Source: Adineta steineri
Lineage: Eukaryota > Rotifera > Eurotatoria > Adinetida > Adinetidae
Direction of reading: 5' to 3'
Assembly: GCA_905250115.1 (NCBI GenBank)
Contig: CAJNOI010000110.1
Coordinates: 62,001 to 126,000 of the forward strand
DNA length: 64,000 nt
Part shown: positions 11,767 to 21,917 of the stretch, one piece after another
Layout of the letters: each line of letters starts with the position of its first letter
Numbering within the stretch: position 1 is the stretch's first letter
The notes under the pieces: generated by a model
The model's input: only the letters and a program-made list of their open reading frames with translations
The model's database searches: none
Told to the model about the DNA's origin: nothing
Made by a program: the position numbers and the translations under genes

Positions 11767-14409
11767 ATGTTGACTCTTAATCGCATGTGGATCTCTTTCG
11801 TACTACTTTTTGGACTCGTTTTCCATCGTTCGAACTGCGAATACGATCGTAACAATGCTGCAACAGGTATTAAATTGTCTACCAACGACGAACTATCTGT
11901 CTCAGCGTCCAATGCCTTCTTGAATTTTGGCGTTGTAATTAATCCGTTCAACAGTTCGACAAAAGATGTACGCAAACGTTGCAATGTAGGATATATGTCA
12001 CCTGATTATTTTGTTCACAGTATAGGTGTCATCGGTGCAGCTAATAATGGCACTAATCGTGAGCTGTTTATGTTCGCTTTTGCAGGTGAAATTACAACAA
12101 AATCGACACTATTTATTTGTCTTGTTACTGTTTCACGATCGACATGTAACGCACAGCATCAAATGACAGTTTTACATAGCGCAGACAAGCCTCAAAATTA
12201 TTTTCTGATCGGTGTCGATTCTCATGCGACCTTTGTCTATGGTTTTACTAGCACTATGGCATTCAAACTCGAGATCGCCACTAATCAAATTGTTCGGAAT
12301 CTAACATTGGAAACGCTCTGGCCATCGATCATCTTTCTTCCTCATGCATTCAGTGTAAGTGACCAATGGGCAGTAGTGGTGGGATATAGTTTGAAGCACA
12401 ACAGCGAGAAAAAGAATTATGCCATTATGGAATGTCTTATTGATCTAATTTCGTTAATAAGTTACTCGTGTGAAACGCTTATTGTCGAAAGTACTTATTT
12501 AGTACCATCGAATCTTCTCTCGTACAACGAATTGTATGAATTGTCAGTGGCTATTCGAGATGAAAACGTACTCGTCGGCATTCATCGTCTTAATACAATT
12601 GTAATACTGAAAAAAAATCAAACTTCATTGACTAAAACACATGTATACACTGTGACTTCGTCGAGCTTGACTTCATTTGGACGTTTAGTAGGATGGGTAG
12701 ACGAGCGAACTATAGCCGTCGTAGCTTATCATAATTTGTACTCACCGTGGTCACAATCACAGATATTTTTCTATGATAAAAATTCTGTATCATCCACTTC
12801 TCCACTCTATACATTTCCGAATAATCAACAAACAATCGGCAATCAATTATTTCAACCGCATTTTGTTCGTTTGATCATTACAAATAATGGCAACTTAGCT
12901 TTGTTAACTGATAATAGTCTTGTTATAATTGTTCCAGTAGCTCCTATAAATCATGCTTCAATGTGGGTCGAGCCGTCAGCTGCAGCATTCGTGTTCTATT
13001 ACTCACCTATGCCTTGCATCGGTGGTACTTTCAAGAATGAATCCGGTCTAGGTCCATGTACAGTCTGTTTACCTGGAACTCGAAATCGAGGTATAGCATA
13101 TTCTGAAGGAACTTCGTGTATTTCTTGCTCTCGAAACAATTCGAACTCGTACTGTTCTCTTGCAGCACTTGTCGAATTTGACTTGAATACGATGACGTCT
13201 CACAGTCAGGTAATGGCCTATCCAGAATCAGCTGACACAACTAATTTCGATGATATTCTTTTGGAGAATATGTTCCAAACAGACTCGAATTTTTCATGTA
13301 TGATTATTTCGCCTTTTTTCTGGACAATAATTGCAGGTGCTTTTGCTTTTTCTGTCTGGATAATGATGGCAGTAATAAAGCTAGGCAAATGGGAACAGTG
13401 TAATCGTTATCGAACATGGATAAAGACAATTTTAATACATACAGATCTCATTCGCGAAGGACAACGTTGGGTCGGCGGATTAGCTACTATCGCTATTATT
13501 ATTCTCGTTTCGTTTGCTTGTTGGTTTTGTGCATCATTTCTTAAGCGTTATCCAATTGAAGAAATCTTTGAGCCAGTAAATTTTGCTTGCGATTCAACAT
13601 TGATCAATGCAAAATTCTCCACAGGTCTCGATCTACTTGCAATACCCAAATCGACCGATGCTCAGAGAATCATTAATCTTCTCGATAATCAAATTTTTAA
13701 CATTACAGTTGAACTCATCAATACTGGCTTTACCTGTGAGAGTATTAGTGTCCAAGAAAATTTGATTGGAATACAGTACGCTAACTTAATACCGTCATGT
13801 GAACGTTCGGAATGGAACGCTGTAACGTCTATAACTTTTGCTCTACCCTATCATTACGCAACTATACAACTCAATATGACAGGTCCTCATTGGGCGAATG
13901 CGGTTCGTGTATGTCTTCGTGGCGAGAGTCAAATAATACTGAACACCATATTACACGTATTAGATTTCTGTCAATTATTTTCAGCACCGAATCAAACATT
14001 GGCTCATGCATCTAAAATTCCATTTACAATAACGAAAATTATTAATATAACAAAAAGTATGGAAAAAACTCGCCCGATCACTTATTCTGGTTTGTGGCTA
14101 TCGTCGGTTCATGGTGCATTATTATTTAACGAGGCATTCTATACTGAGTTCGGCAATTATTTACGCTATACATTTGCATTGACTACTATTCGAATTACGT
14201 TTGATGAACGTTCGTTCTATATTAAAAATATTCAAGAACCCATCGTACGAACACGAGAAACTGTTTTTCAAGCGTTGTTGTTCACTTCATTGGTTATTGA
14301 ATTATTCGGCTTTTCATTTCTCTTAGTTAAACTTTTAATTTTACCAATTATACGACGGATATTAGCTATATGTCATAAATATCCTGTGGAAACTCAAAGT
14401 TTCAACTAA
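11767..14409 (+). CDS. large orphan membrane glycoprotein
   Basis: The frame is open from 11674. I choose the Met at 11767 (or 11785) because a signal peptide follows directly (MWISFVLLFGLVFH...NCE), giving about 880 residues in one exon. Residues 30-410 form a large N-glycosylated ectodomain with repeated short hydrophobic strand patterns, suggestive of a beta-propeller but not proven. A Cys-rich module around 415-470 (PC.GGTF...GPCTVCLPGTRN...GTSCISC) resembles ephrin-receptor/TNFR-type Cys repeats. Transmembrane helices follow near 511-541 and 571-596, then a second glycosylated extracellular region of about 230 residues, then a final helix near 832-860 and a short basic tail. It is richer in CG-containing codons than its neighbours. 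No family name can be given; a surface receptor or adhesion protein is likely. Confidence 0.75.
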   Translation: MLTLNRMWISFVLLFGLVFHRSNCEYDRNNAATGIKLSTNDELSVSASNAFLNFGVVINPFNSSTKDVRKRCNVGYMSPDYFVHSIGVIGAANNGTNRELFMFAFAGEITTKSTLFICLVTVSRSTCNAQHQMTVLHSADKPQNYFLIGVDSHATFVYGFTSTMAFKLEIATNQIVRNLTLETLWPSIIFLPHAFSVSDQWAVVVGYSLKHNSEKKNYAIMECLIDLISLISYSCETLIVESTYLVPSNLLSYNELYELSVAIRDENVLVGIHRLNTIVILKKNQTSLTKTHVYTVTSSSLTSFGRLVGWVDERTIAVVAYHNLYSPWSQSQIFFYDKNSVSSTSPLYTFPNNQQTIGNQLFQPHFVRLIITNNGNLALLTDNSLVIIVPVAPINHASMWVEPSAAAFVFYYSPMPCIGGTFKNESGLGPCTVCLPGTRNRGIAYSEGTSCISCSRNNSNSYCSLAALVEFDLNTMTSHSQVMAYPESADTTNFDDILLENMFQTDSNFSCMIISPFFWTIIAGAFAFSVWIMMAVIKLGKWEQCNRYRTWIKTILIHTDLIREGQRWVGGLATIAIIILVSFACWFCASFLKRYPIEEIFEPVNFACDSTLINAKFSTGLDLLAIPKSTDAQRIINLLDNQIFNITVELINTGFTCESISVQENLIGIQYANLIPSCERSEWNAVTSITFALPYHYATIQLNMTGPHWANAVRVCLRGESQIILNTILHVLDFCQLFSAPNQTLAHASKIPFTITKIINITKSMEKTRPITYSGLWLSSVHGALLFNEAFYTEFGNYLRYTFALTTIRITFDERSFYIKNIQEPIVRTRETVFQALLFTSLVIELFGFSFLLVKLLILPIIRRILAICHKYPVETQSFN

Positions 14410-14451
14410 ATTGAAACATTTTGTTACTCCGAACTGCATTAATAAAGAGTA

Positions 14452-14490
14452 AGGGTTTTGGTGAGGAAGCAATTAAAAACAACACCCACC
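14452..14490. repeat. GT/CA palindrome 5 (weak)
   Basis: AGGGTTTTGGTGAGG faces AACACCCACC. It is a decayed member just after the stop codon of the large membrane protein. Confidence 0.4.
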
Positions 14491-14557
14491 GCTTCGTGTG
14501 AAAAGAATATATATGTATTTATTTTAGATGTTTTATGATGTAAATGTGCCATATCTA

Positions 14558-14580
14558 TCCTACTCATAGCCACACCCTCT
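14558..14580. repeat. isolated CA-rich half-element
   Basis: CCTACTCATAGCCACACCCTCT looks like the right arm of the palindrome family with the left arm lost or unrecognisable. Confidence 0.4.
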
Positions 14581-14910
14581 ATACAAAAGTTTTTTTTTTA
14601 TAATATTTACCGGCTGTATAGAGACAGATAGCTTTGAATAGACTCGTACAATCCGACTCATATTTTGATCATTTCTCATATAGTCAAGTTTGCCGTTCAT
14701 TTTGCACAGCAGGTGATTAATTGAGACACAGTTACTTCTTTAAAGTATACCTTCTGGTTGAAAAAGAACAATTATTATTAATGGAGTTATTGTATTTTTT
14801 TTTACTTGTTCTATAAATGATCGTGAGAAATCAACACATATGTACTTATGTAAACAAAGTAAGTAAGTCGTTATTGATAGAATCAAAAACTGGACGAATT
14901 ATTACATTTA

Positions 14911-14930
14911 TCCTCATACCCACACCCTCT
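14911..14930. repeat. isolated CA-rich half-element
   Basis: TCCTCATACCCACACCCTCT is almost the same half-arm as the one at 14558-14580, about 350 bp away. The left arm is missing. Confidence 0.4.
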
Positions 14931-15788
14931 GTATGTAAAAATGGTCAACTTGAAAACCATTTCATTATTTAAATTTCTTCTTCGATTCATAGAAACAGAA
15001 TGATTGGAATTAATTCGTTTGTTAATTCCGTTTTTATTGATATGTGATTAAATGTATCTTTTTTATTTCAATTAAATTGACTTAAGATATTATCTGTATT
15101 TTAAATACGAATTTTGTTTTAACTCAATATTTTCAAAATCTATGATCACGTTTAATCTACTTTTGAATTATCTTTCTTCTTGATTCACTAATTTCTTCTC
15201 GACAATTAATTTTACATGCAATTATTATTGATTATATATTTCTTTCACTTACATGTTATTGATCAATCATAGATGAACTTAATTATTTATAATCAAAACA
15301 ACCTAATTTATTATAGATAGCAGAAATCAATCAAGCATATTCAATTATTCCAATTTGTTTCTTTTTAATTTATCTTTGTGTATTGAATATACGTGTGAAT
15401 TTAATGCATTTTATTGAGATATTGCATGAAACAGATGGTTTTCAAAAATATTTAGATCAATAACAATATGAAGTTAATATGTAAAAATAAATATACGTCT
15501 GTTCTCATTTGTTATCTATTGATGGGCAAGTATATGTTTTAATTATTTTTCCAATAATCATTGTATATTCGGAGTTGAAATCATTTAACTCATGTTATGA
15601 ATTGTTTTTTATATATTTTTGTTGCATGTGTTGCATTACTAACAAAATTATCTATCTATGAGACAGAATATGTCGTCTTTATAAATTAATTAAGTATTTT
15701 TGTACAATGAAATGTAATAAAACCTTCAGTGACAATCTACTTTTGGTATATTCTCTTTCTCGTAGAGAAGAGTCCAGTAATCATAAAT

Positions 15789-15812
15789 TGTTTGCTTGCT
15801 TGCTTGCTTGAT
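15789..15812 (+). repeat. TTGC tetranucleotide run
   Basis: About five consecutive TTGC units mark the left edge of the degenerate tandem repeat block. Confidence 0.7.
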
Positions 15813-15839
15813 TGTATGTCCGCAGGGTCAAAAAGCATT

Positions 15840-16430
15840 GAAATTTAATTTTTCAGATACTTCCGGAAAACTTTGACTGGGGGGTAATCGAGGGCGGGGA
15901 ACTTGAATCTGAGGTTAATTTATTAAAATTAACTAGTTAATAATTAGTTAACAATCAGTTAATCATTAGTATTATTATATGTTCGAGTAAAGTTGGACCA
16001 AAAAGTAATCGAGTGTGGAGAACTCGAATCTGAGATTGATTTATTAAAATTAATCAGTTAATAATCAGTTAATAATTGATATTATTAATTTTTGAAAAGT
16101 TTAACTGAAGAGTAATCGAGTGCCAAGAATTCGAATGTGAGGTTAATTTTAGTTAAAAATCAATTAATAATTAATTAATATTATTAATCTTAAAGATAGT
16201 TCCAAGAAAGTTTTATCAAAGGGTAATTCGAGAATCGATTTTTAGAAAAGACATTTTTGGGGCATTTCGATGCGGAGACTTCGAATCTGATGTTAGTTTC
16301 ATAAAATAATTTTATTGATCACTTTTTTAGGGAGAGAACCAATTTTTATAAAAAAAATTTTCATAAGGGGTGACCGAAGGGTAAGTAGGGTGGAAGAACA
16401 CAAATCTGATGTTAATTTTTCCAAATTGTA
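15840..16430. repeat. degenerate tandem repeat, about 107-121 bp period
   Basis: The core GTAATCGAG recurs at 15884, 16005 and 16112, and as GTAATTCGAG at 16223. Each is followed by a segment like GAACTCGAATCTGAGGTTAA and then AT-rich TTAATAATTAGTTAA stretches. A more diverged copy lies near 16369-16420. The block is bounded by TCCGCAGGGTC on the left and a related GTCCGCAGAC at about 16490. It is probably an old satellite or the internal array of a degraded element. Confidence 0.65.
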
Positions 16431-16961
16431 TAAGCAAAAAGTTTAGTATTGTAGCATACGATTTCTACGAGAAAGAGCTGAGCGAGTCCGCAGACAAGCG
16501 TTACTTGTCTTTTTTTTGTTGATTTGGAAATCGTTTAAATTTGATTTAGGATTTTTTTTATTGAAAAATTGGACATAAATCATTCAAACGTTTTACATTA
16601 AGAAAAAAATCGGAAGAGTGGAAATCACAGAAAACAAACTAAAGCAAAAACATTTTATAGATAAAGGTAATTGACTAATTCCGTTTATCCATGTGCATCA
16701 GTATATAATGGAACCAAACAAAAACACAATAATAAATTGTATAGAACTTGTTTGAATAGATTTTAACAAGCAGGAGAAGGATAACATTGACGAAACCAAC
16801 ATTGGTTGTAATTATGTCACAAAAAATGAAAATTTAACTGTCTAAATATTCTTGGGAATAGATATGTTAGACATATTTAATTTTTTTGAACAATCTTTAG
16901 TATTGTTCGTATTCAAAAATAAAAAAAGACACTTTACTTGTCAGTTTTATTAAAAAGTAAA

Positions 16962-17717
16962 TTACTGATGTGAACAATGACCTTTCAGTATATTGGCGAT
17001 TGTTTTTTCACTGATATGATCCATTAATAAGTCAAATTGTTTTTTCTGATTAATTAAAATCCAGGTCGATGGTTCCGGGCCCCGAAAAAGTCGGAGTTTG
17101 CCGAAACAAATATCGTATTCATCAAAAAAGGCATCACAAATGGAGGCAGTATTCTGATCAGGAATTTGTCGAATAGTTTTCTGCCGTTTTTCATGGGAGA
17201 AAGTAGGATTTGACTGGAACTCGCCGGAAAAAGTCCAAGTCGGAGGACCCCAAAATCCGTCAGTTTCCGATCGCACTCGTCGACCTGAGAAAAGACAACC
17301 GAAAATCACAATAGTTAATTTATAGAATTCATGGTTTATATACGTTTTCAATGCTCGTAATGTATTATTCAATTTTGCACCATATGCCTCGAACTCATCT
17401 ATATCTTTTAAAGCATCTAAAATAGAGATGCACTATTTATGAAATAACTCTAAATGCATTCCCCTTACCTGTACATTGATATTGATCACAATCAATTCTG
17501 GCTCGATCTGATAAATAAGTTATCTTTTCGGATTGTTTGCATTCGCCAGCAAGTAAGTCATTGATCATCTAAACATAGAGTTAATAAAAATAAGACAATA
17601 ACAACAATGCCTACATCTATTTTATCTCCGGGACTTTTTTCTGCTGGCTTAAATACGAGCTGATATTCACGTTTCTGCCCGACGCCATTGGTGTTGATTC
17701 TGATGCGAAAATAATAT
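16962..17717 (-). CDS. part of an unknown multi-exon gene (5' end not found)
   Basis: Three exons are readable on the minus strand: 17717..17615, 17568..17469 and 17416..16962, with donors GTAGGC and GTAAGG and acceptors ending TTTAG. Joined, they read YYFRIRINTNGVGQKREYQL..., then MINDLLAGECKQSEKITYLS..., then DALKDIDEFEAYGAKLNNTL and on to a stop after KGHCSHQ. Exon 3 contains a stretch that looks like a 59-nt intron (GTATAT to TTTTCTCAG), but splicing it would break the frame, so I leave it in. The incoming phase at 17717 shows that more 5' exons exist, which I could not find upstream. Cys residues (EC, CDQYQC) suggest an extracellular or disulfide protein. No domain was recognised. Confidence 0.45.
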
Positions 17718-17765
17718 CTAAAGAAATAAGAATGTTAATCAATGAATGTGTTTATAAGTGTACAT

Positions 17766-17837
17766 CTTGAGGGTGTAGGTGTTGGTCTGCTCTTTAGATG
17801 AGCAAAGAACACCCACACCCACATCCACAATCTCAAG
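17766..17837. repeat. GT/CA palindrome 6
   Basis: CTTGAGGGTGTAGGTGTTGG on the left, and CACCCACACCCACATCC followed by CTCAAG on the right. The outer CTTGAG/CTCAAG pair extends the stem. It lies on the 5' side of the unknown gene fragment. Confidence 0.8.
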
Positions 17838-18239
17838 GTAGGAATGAGAATGAACTTAAAACGAAAGGCAGTGAACATGGTGCATGGGAAGAAATGATAA
17901 GGCGCCTTGGTTTTCACTCAAATAGATGTCAGTGGCTGCAGCTCGAAATTGTGAAAAAATTGCTCGTTTACTGGCAGCGGCGACTCAAAAGTAAATAAAC
18001 TTTCCGTATGTTGACGGCGGCTTAATCGATCGGCTTACATTTCTACTCCCCATTCTCATTATCAAAGTGACGACGATGTTGAAGAAATATGATATTTATC
18101 TTATATCCATGATTTCTGATTTAACAATAATCACGAACGATTTTGTAAACATAGTATTTAGGAAGTATTCAGCATAGTTAGTTTGTAGAGAATCATCATT
18201 TTGTCACGAAGAGAAATTTTCATATGTCGTACGTATCTA

Positions 18240-18419
18240 TAGGGGCGTAAGTCAGGTGTCAGAGCAGGGGGGGGGGTGCAACCTTTTTTTTCTTTTTTGG
18301 CGACCAAAAAAACGAAATTTTCAAAAGTAGGGGGGAGGCGCAAACCCTTTTTTCCTATTAGTTTTCGAAAGCAGGGGGGTATTGCGCCCCTCGCGCCCCC
18401 CCCCCTATTTACGCCACTG
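18240..18419. mobile_element. 180-bp MITE with 8-bp target duplication
   Basis: The right end reads ATTTACGCCACTG, whose complement CAGTGGCGTAAAT is a typical animal DNA-transposon terminus. The left end TAGGGGCGTAAGT is an imperfect inverted copy. The flanks are CGTATCTA (18232-18239) and CGTGTCTA (18420-18427), an 8-bp target duplication with one change. Inside, G runs and C runs (GGGGGGGGG, CCCCCCCCCCC) and TTTTTT tracts contrast sharply with the AT-rich surroundings. There is no coding capacity. An 8-bp duplication and a CAGTG terminus suit the hAT group, but the assignment is tentative. Confidence 0.65.
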
Positions 18420-18547
18420 CGTGTCTAACATTTGATTTGATTCTCGTTTTATCAACATCATTGACTGGCGATTAAAAAATGGGAAAAAAACTCGGTAGTT
18501 TCTGTGTTATTGTTGTCACTGAAATCTATAGCAAGAGTGAAAGTACA

Positions 18548-18599
18548 TGGGTATGAGTGTTGATGAATATTTTTACTGAAGGAAGACATACTCATCCGA
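18548..18599. repeat. GT/CA palindrome 7 (diverged)
   Basis: ATGGGTATGAGTGTTGATG on the left and CATACTCATCC on the right. It has the same polarity as the family but fewer GGG triplets. Confidence 0.5.
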
Positions 18600-18802
18600 A
18601 AGAGCTTTAATTTGGATCGGATAGCGAGAAGTTTAGTTATTCTGACAGAAAACCATGTTTTGAGAACAACGTAATATAATTTTCGAAATGAAACATAATG
18701 CGTTATAGCGATTGCTGGGAAATTGTATTAGTTTTGACAATCGAATGAATTTCCGGAAATTGAATTTAGTCATCAGATATAACAGGCATAATGGGCATTA
18801 AA

Positions 18803-18858
18803 AGGGTGAGAATTTATTGTTATTGTTATGTATAACAATAACAATAACTACTCACCCC
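18803..18858. repeat. near-perfect 56-bp palindrome
   Basis: AGGGTGAG followed by TTATTGTTATTGTTAT, then a two-base centre, then ATAACAATAACAATAA and CTCACCCC. The inner 16-bp arms are perfect. The ends look like the GT/CA family but the core is a TTG/CAA triplet palindrome. It is flanked on both sides by copies of AATGGGCAT. Confidence 0.85.
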
Positions 18859-18879
18859 TAATGGGCATAATGAGAATGT

Positions 18880-18910
18880 AAGTGCTAGTGTGGGTGTAGG
18901 GGAAGGTGAG
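18880..18910 (+). repeat. isolated GT-rich half-element
   Basis: GTGCTAGTGTGGGTGTAGGG resembles a left arm of the palindrome family. No complementary right arm is visible nearby. Confidence 0.4.
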
Positions 18911-19146
18911 ACTAGAGAGGAAGAGGGGGAAAGATATAAGTTTGGGTGTAAATTGCTTAATATGCCCTATATGCCTAATATGCTCTGTATTGATTGCTAC
19001 TCATGTCCCTTCTATTATTTGTCCTCCTCCTTTCTTCTATGACCTTCACGTTTCTTTTTTCTCTCTCTTCTATATTATATTTTACTTTGACTGTTTCTAT
19101 GTTCAGCTCAGTTGTAAAAAAATTCATGTATAAGATAGGTTTATTG

Positions 19147-20054
19147 CAGTGTTTCTAATAGGAATCTGAAGTATAGTACCTCTCGGCACGTTCAACGTGT
19201 AACTAAGGTACCATTTGGTACTTTATTTTGAATGGCAAAGTACCATACCGTGCCAAAGGTAAAAAAACCATGTTAAAAAAACACAAACAAAGTTTTTACT
19301 ATTCATATATTTTCATGATGAAATAGTTCTATAGAAAAATAATGTAACCAAAGTAAAACATGTCAACAACAATCAATAGTACATACAATTGATTGCAAAA
19401 AAACTTGGAAAGATTTTTTTTAAGATAGCTATTTTTCTGCTGTTAGAAATGAATATAGAACTGATTTTTCCAGGGATAAATCCTTTTTGAGAGACATATT
19501 AAATGTTATATATATATAAGAGTGTAATTTTTTTTCCCTTTTCTATTTTTTATAAGTCAATCAAAAGAATATGAAATTATACTGTTGTTTAGTGCTCTTC
19601 GTAGGCTAACTACCACATTATAAACTAATTTGAAAAGCACCTGTATAGGAGAAGATATTTGTAGAAGGTTTCCAAGTTTTTTTGTAAACAACTCTAACAA
19701 ATAAATGTGCTAAGATAAAAATGGATCGAATAACCTGTTTAATAAAAAATCAATATTATCTAGAGAAGAAACAATAATTTCTACGACCGGCAGCAGATAA
19801 TAAATCTCGAAAAAGAATGAACTATCTAAGCTCCACCTGCAAGTAAAACGAAAAGAAAGGAAGGACAAAGAAAAAAAAAGTAATTTATGGATAAGCTATA
19901 GTAAAACCAATAAGTAAAGTACTTTTTCATTTAACAAAGTGCCATCTAGGTACATTGTTTTTTTCAGCAAAGTACCAAATAACGTGTCATTTCAAATTGT
20001 TATGTGCCGCCGGCACTTTGCTAACACAGTCGGCACGCGCTATTAGAAACACTG
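19147..20054. mobile_element. 908-bp non-autonomous DNA transposon
   Basis: Perfect 15-bp terminal inverted repeats CAGTGTTTCTAATAG (19147-19161) and its complement (20040-20054). The element is flanked by the 9-bp direct repeat GGTTTATTG (19138-19146 and 20055-20063), a clean target-site duplication. Just inside the ends are further related motifs (GGTACTTT, GGCAC, AAAGTACC) in both orientations, typical of subterminal transposase sites. There is no transposase frame, so mobility would need an enzyme from elsewhere. The CAGTG start is hAT-like, but hAT duplications are usually 8 bp; a 9-bp duplication is more usual for Mutator-like elements. The superfamily is left open. Confidence 0.85.
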
Positions 20055-20806
20055 GGTTTATTGTTCTATCATTCGCTTTTTCACTTGTTATTATTTTTAT
20101 AAAATATATCTATAAATACACAACATTACGAACTTAAGATATCTTCTCTTCAATTCTGAAATACTTCATTTAAGTTAGCGTTAGTTCTAAGGTGCTCACA
20201 GACCAAGTTTTATTTAGTAGTCGTCTTTCAGCTTATATATTAACATAGATAGGAGTCATGTTAAATTCTAGATAATTTATTAACTAGAATAAAATATAGA
20301 TATGTAGTTTATATCTTATGTATTACCAAACATTAATTACAAAAAAAACTTTTTCTTTAATGCAGATGCTAATGAAACGATAATTTTTCAAAAAAACTAA
20401 AGAATTCAAAAAGTCATGTATATTTTGAAAGAAGAAACTTCCGAGTAGTTTTCTTAAGATAAAAATTAAATTCCATTTTGTTTTCGAAAATTTATTCTGC
20501 AAAAAAGAACATAAACTGAATAAATATATATATGTAATAACAAAATAGAAATATGTGCACGTTTATGAGATTTTTGCGGACGCACATATAAAGAAATAAT
20601 CAGAAAATCTCTTTTTTCCCTTAATCAAGGAAATAGATTTCTTATCAGTATAGAATACTGTCAAAATGAAGTGTCATGACATAAATATAATTAATCTTTT
20701 AGTATATTGACAACAATCTGTTCTCATATTCGATAGTAAATAAAGTTTTGTCGGAATATAACCATAAAATAATCCTTCCAGTTTCAGCACGCCGAAGATC
20801 AATAGT

Positions 20807-20874
20807 AGGGTGTGAGCGTGGGTGTGAGCTAATAGAGAAGATATACATACCCAGACTTATATTCACAACCTCGC
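20807..20874. repeat. GT/CA palindrome 8
   Basis: AGGGTGTGAGCGTGGGTGTG on the left; the right arm is a decayed ATACCCAGACTTATATTCAC followed by AACCTCGC. It abuts the long fold-back that starts at 20873. Confidence 0.65.
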
Positions 20875-21080
20875 ACAAAAGTCTTTCTCCTCTTCGTTTC
20901 TTTGCTATCATACTTTACATGAAATATATTGCCGAGTAGAGATATGGCTTGAAAGTTTTATTTCAATATGGTATACAGATTACAATACAATAAAATTCTC
21001 AAGTCATATCTCTACTCGACAATAAACTTTATATCAAGTATGATAGCATAGAAATAAAGAGGAAAGAAAGACTTTTGTGC
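20873..21080. repeat. long inverted repeat (fold-back), arms about 91 bp
   Basis: The left arm 20873-20963 begins GCACAAAAGTCTTTCT and contains GAGTAGAGATATGGCTTGA. The right arm 20989-21080 is its complement with scattered mismatches and small indels, ending AAAGACTTTTGTGC. The loop is 25 nt. It could be the terminal structure of a fold-back element or a local inverted duplication. No target duplication was recognised. Confidence 0.85.
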
Positions 21081-21789
21081 ATAGGTGTATCTCATATTTG
21101 AGTCCATTTTTTCTATAAAAATTATTTTTCAAGAGATTAGTTTATCGACCAGACTGGTTTACCATTTCGTAATAAACGCTCGGTACTAATCCATATCATG
21201 TCAAATATTCGAAAGACGTCGAAATTTTCGAAATATTTCATTCTACAAAAAATATATAAGTATCGTATAAATATACAGTATGAAATCGAGCTTTGTAAAT
21301 CAGAACTTGTATTTTTCTCAAAAATAAAATCTTATTATGCGACCAGACTTTTCGCGATTAGATCTTATTTTCTAGAATTTCAAAAATTGAATACGATGTT
21401 GGTTTCGCATCACCTGGATTGCTACGGCATATATCTAGCTGTGATAGTCCTCTTTTTTTCTCATTTTCTATGCATTGAACGGCGTTAGTATAAAGGTAAC
21501 TCACCCTTCCCTCATCTTAGAAGTCTACGGGGGTATTTTTAGATTTTAGCGCAGCTAGATTGAAATCAGTGAAATTTTTGCCTTAAATTCGAAAAAAAAA
21601 TTTGAAAAGTGAAAATGTTTTTGGAAAAATTAGAGGGTTTCTAGTATAGTAGGGGCTTTTATTATGAAAAGGGATTCAAGAAAATTATTAAAAATCAAGA
21701 GAAATCAGGAGATTTGGCAACCCTAGACCAGATGTGAGTTTAAGCAGATATTTATTTCTCATTCATCCGCCGCCATTTTCATCTTCATC

Positions 21790-21831
21790 TTGAGGTTGTA
21801 AGTATGGTGCTGTCTTTATCGCACACCTACC
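21790..21831. repeat. GT/CA palindrome 9 (short)
   Basis: TTGAGGTTGTAAGTATGGTGC faces GCACACCTACC. It begins with CATCTTGAG like several other members. Confidence 0.5.
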
Positions 21832-21917
21832 GTAGAAGGTTTGGATCGGATTTTGAATACCAGTATATGTTATCTTTATTTTATTTTTAGTAAATGATTA
21901 CCTGTTTCGTCTGAAAC

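Larger units (their letters stand above)
14410..16961. other. long spacer with palindromes and tandem repeats
   Basis: No gene is supported. It contains one weak GT/CA palindrome, two isolated CA-rich half-elements, a TTGC tetranucleotide run and a block of degenerate repeats of about 110 bp, each listed separately. Confidence 0.5.
17718..21917. other. 4.2-kb transposon- and palindrome-rich spacer
   Basis: No gene is supported. The frame 21198-21488 (+) lacks any recognisable domain or upstream signal and is not called. Near 21590-21735 there is a tail-like sequence ending in GATTTGGCAACCCTAG, resembling a typical animal DNA-transposon terminus (CTAGGGTTGCC on the other strand) without a visible partner. 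The recognised elements are listed separately. Confidence 0.5.

Noticed and set aside
17340-17400. 59-nt intron (GTATAT to TTTTCTCAG) inside exon 3 of the unknown gene
   Set aside because: Splice sites look good, but removal shifts the frame into an early stop, while reading through is open.
21198-21488. 96-codon plus-strand frame
   Set aside because: No domain, no splice or promoter support, and it lies in a repeat-rich spacer.
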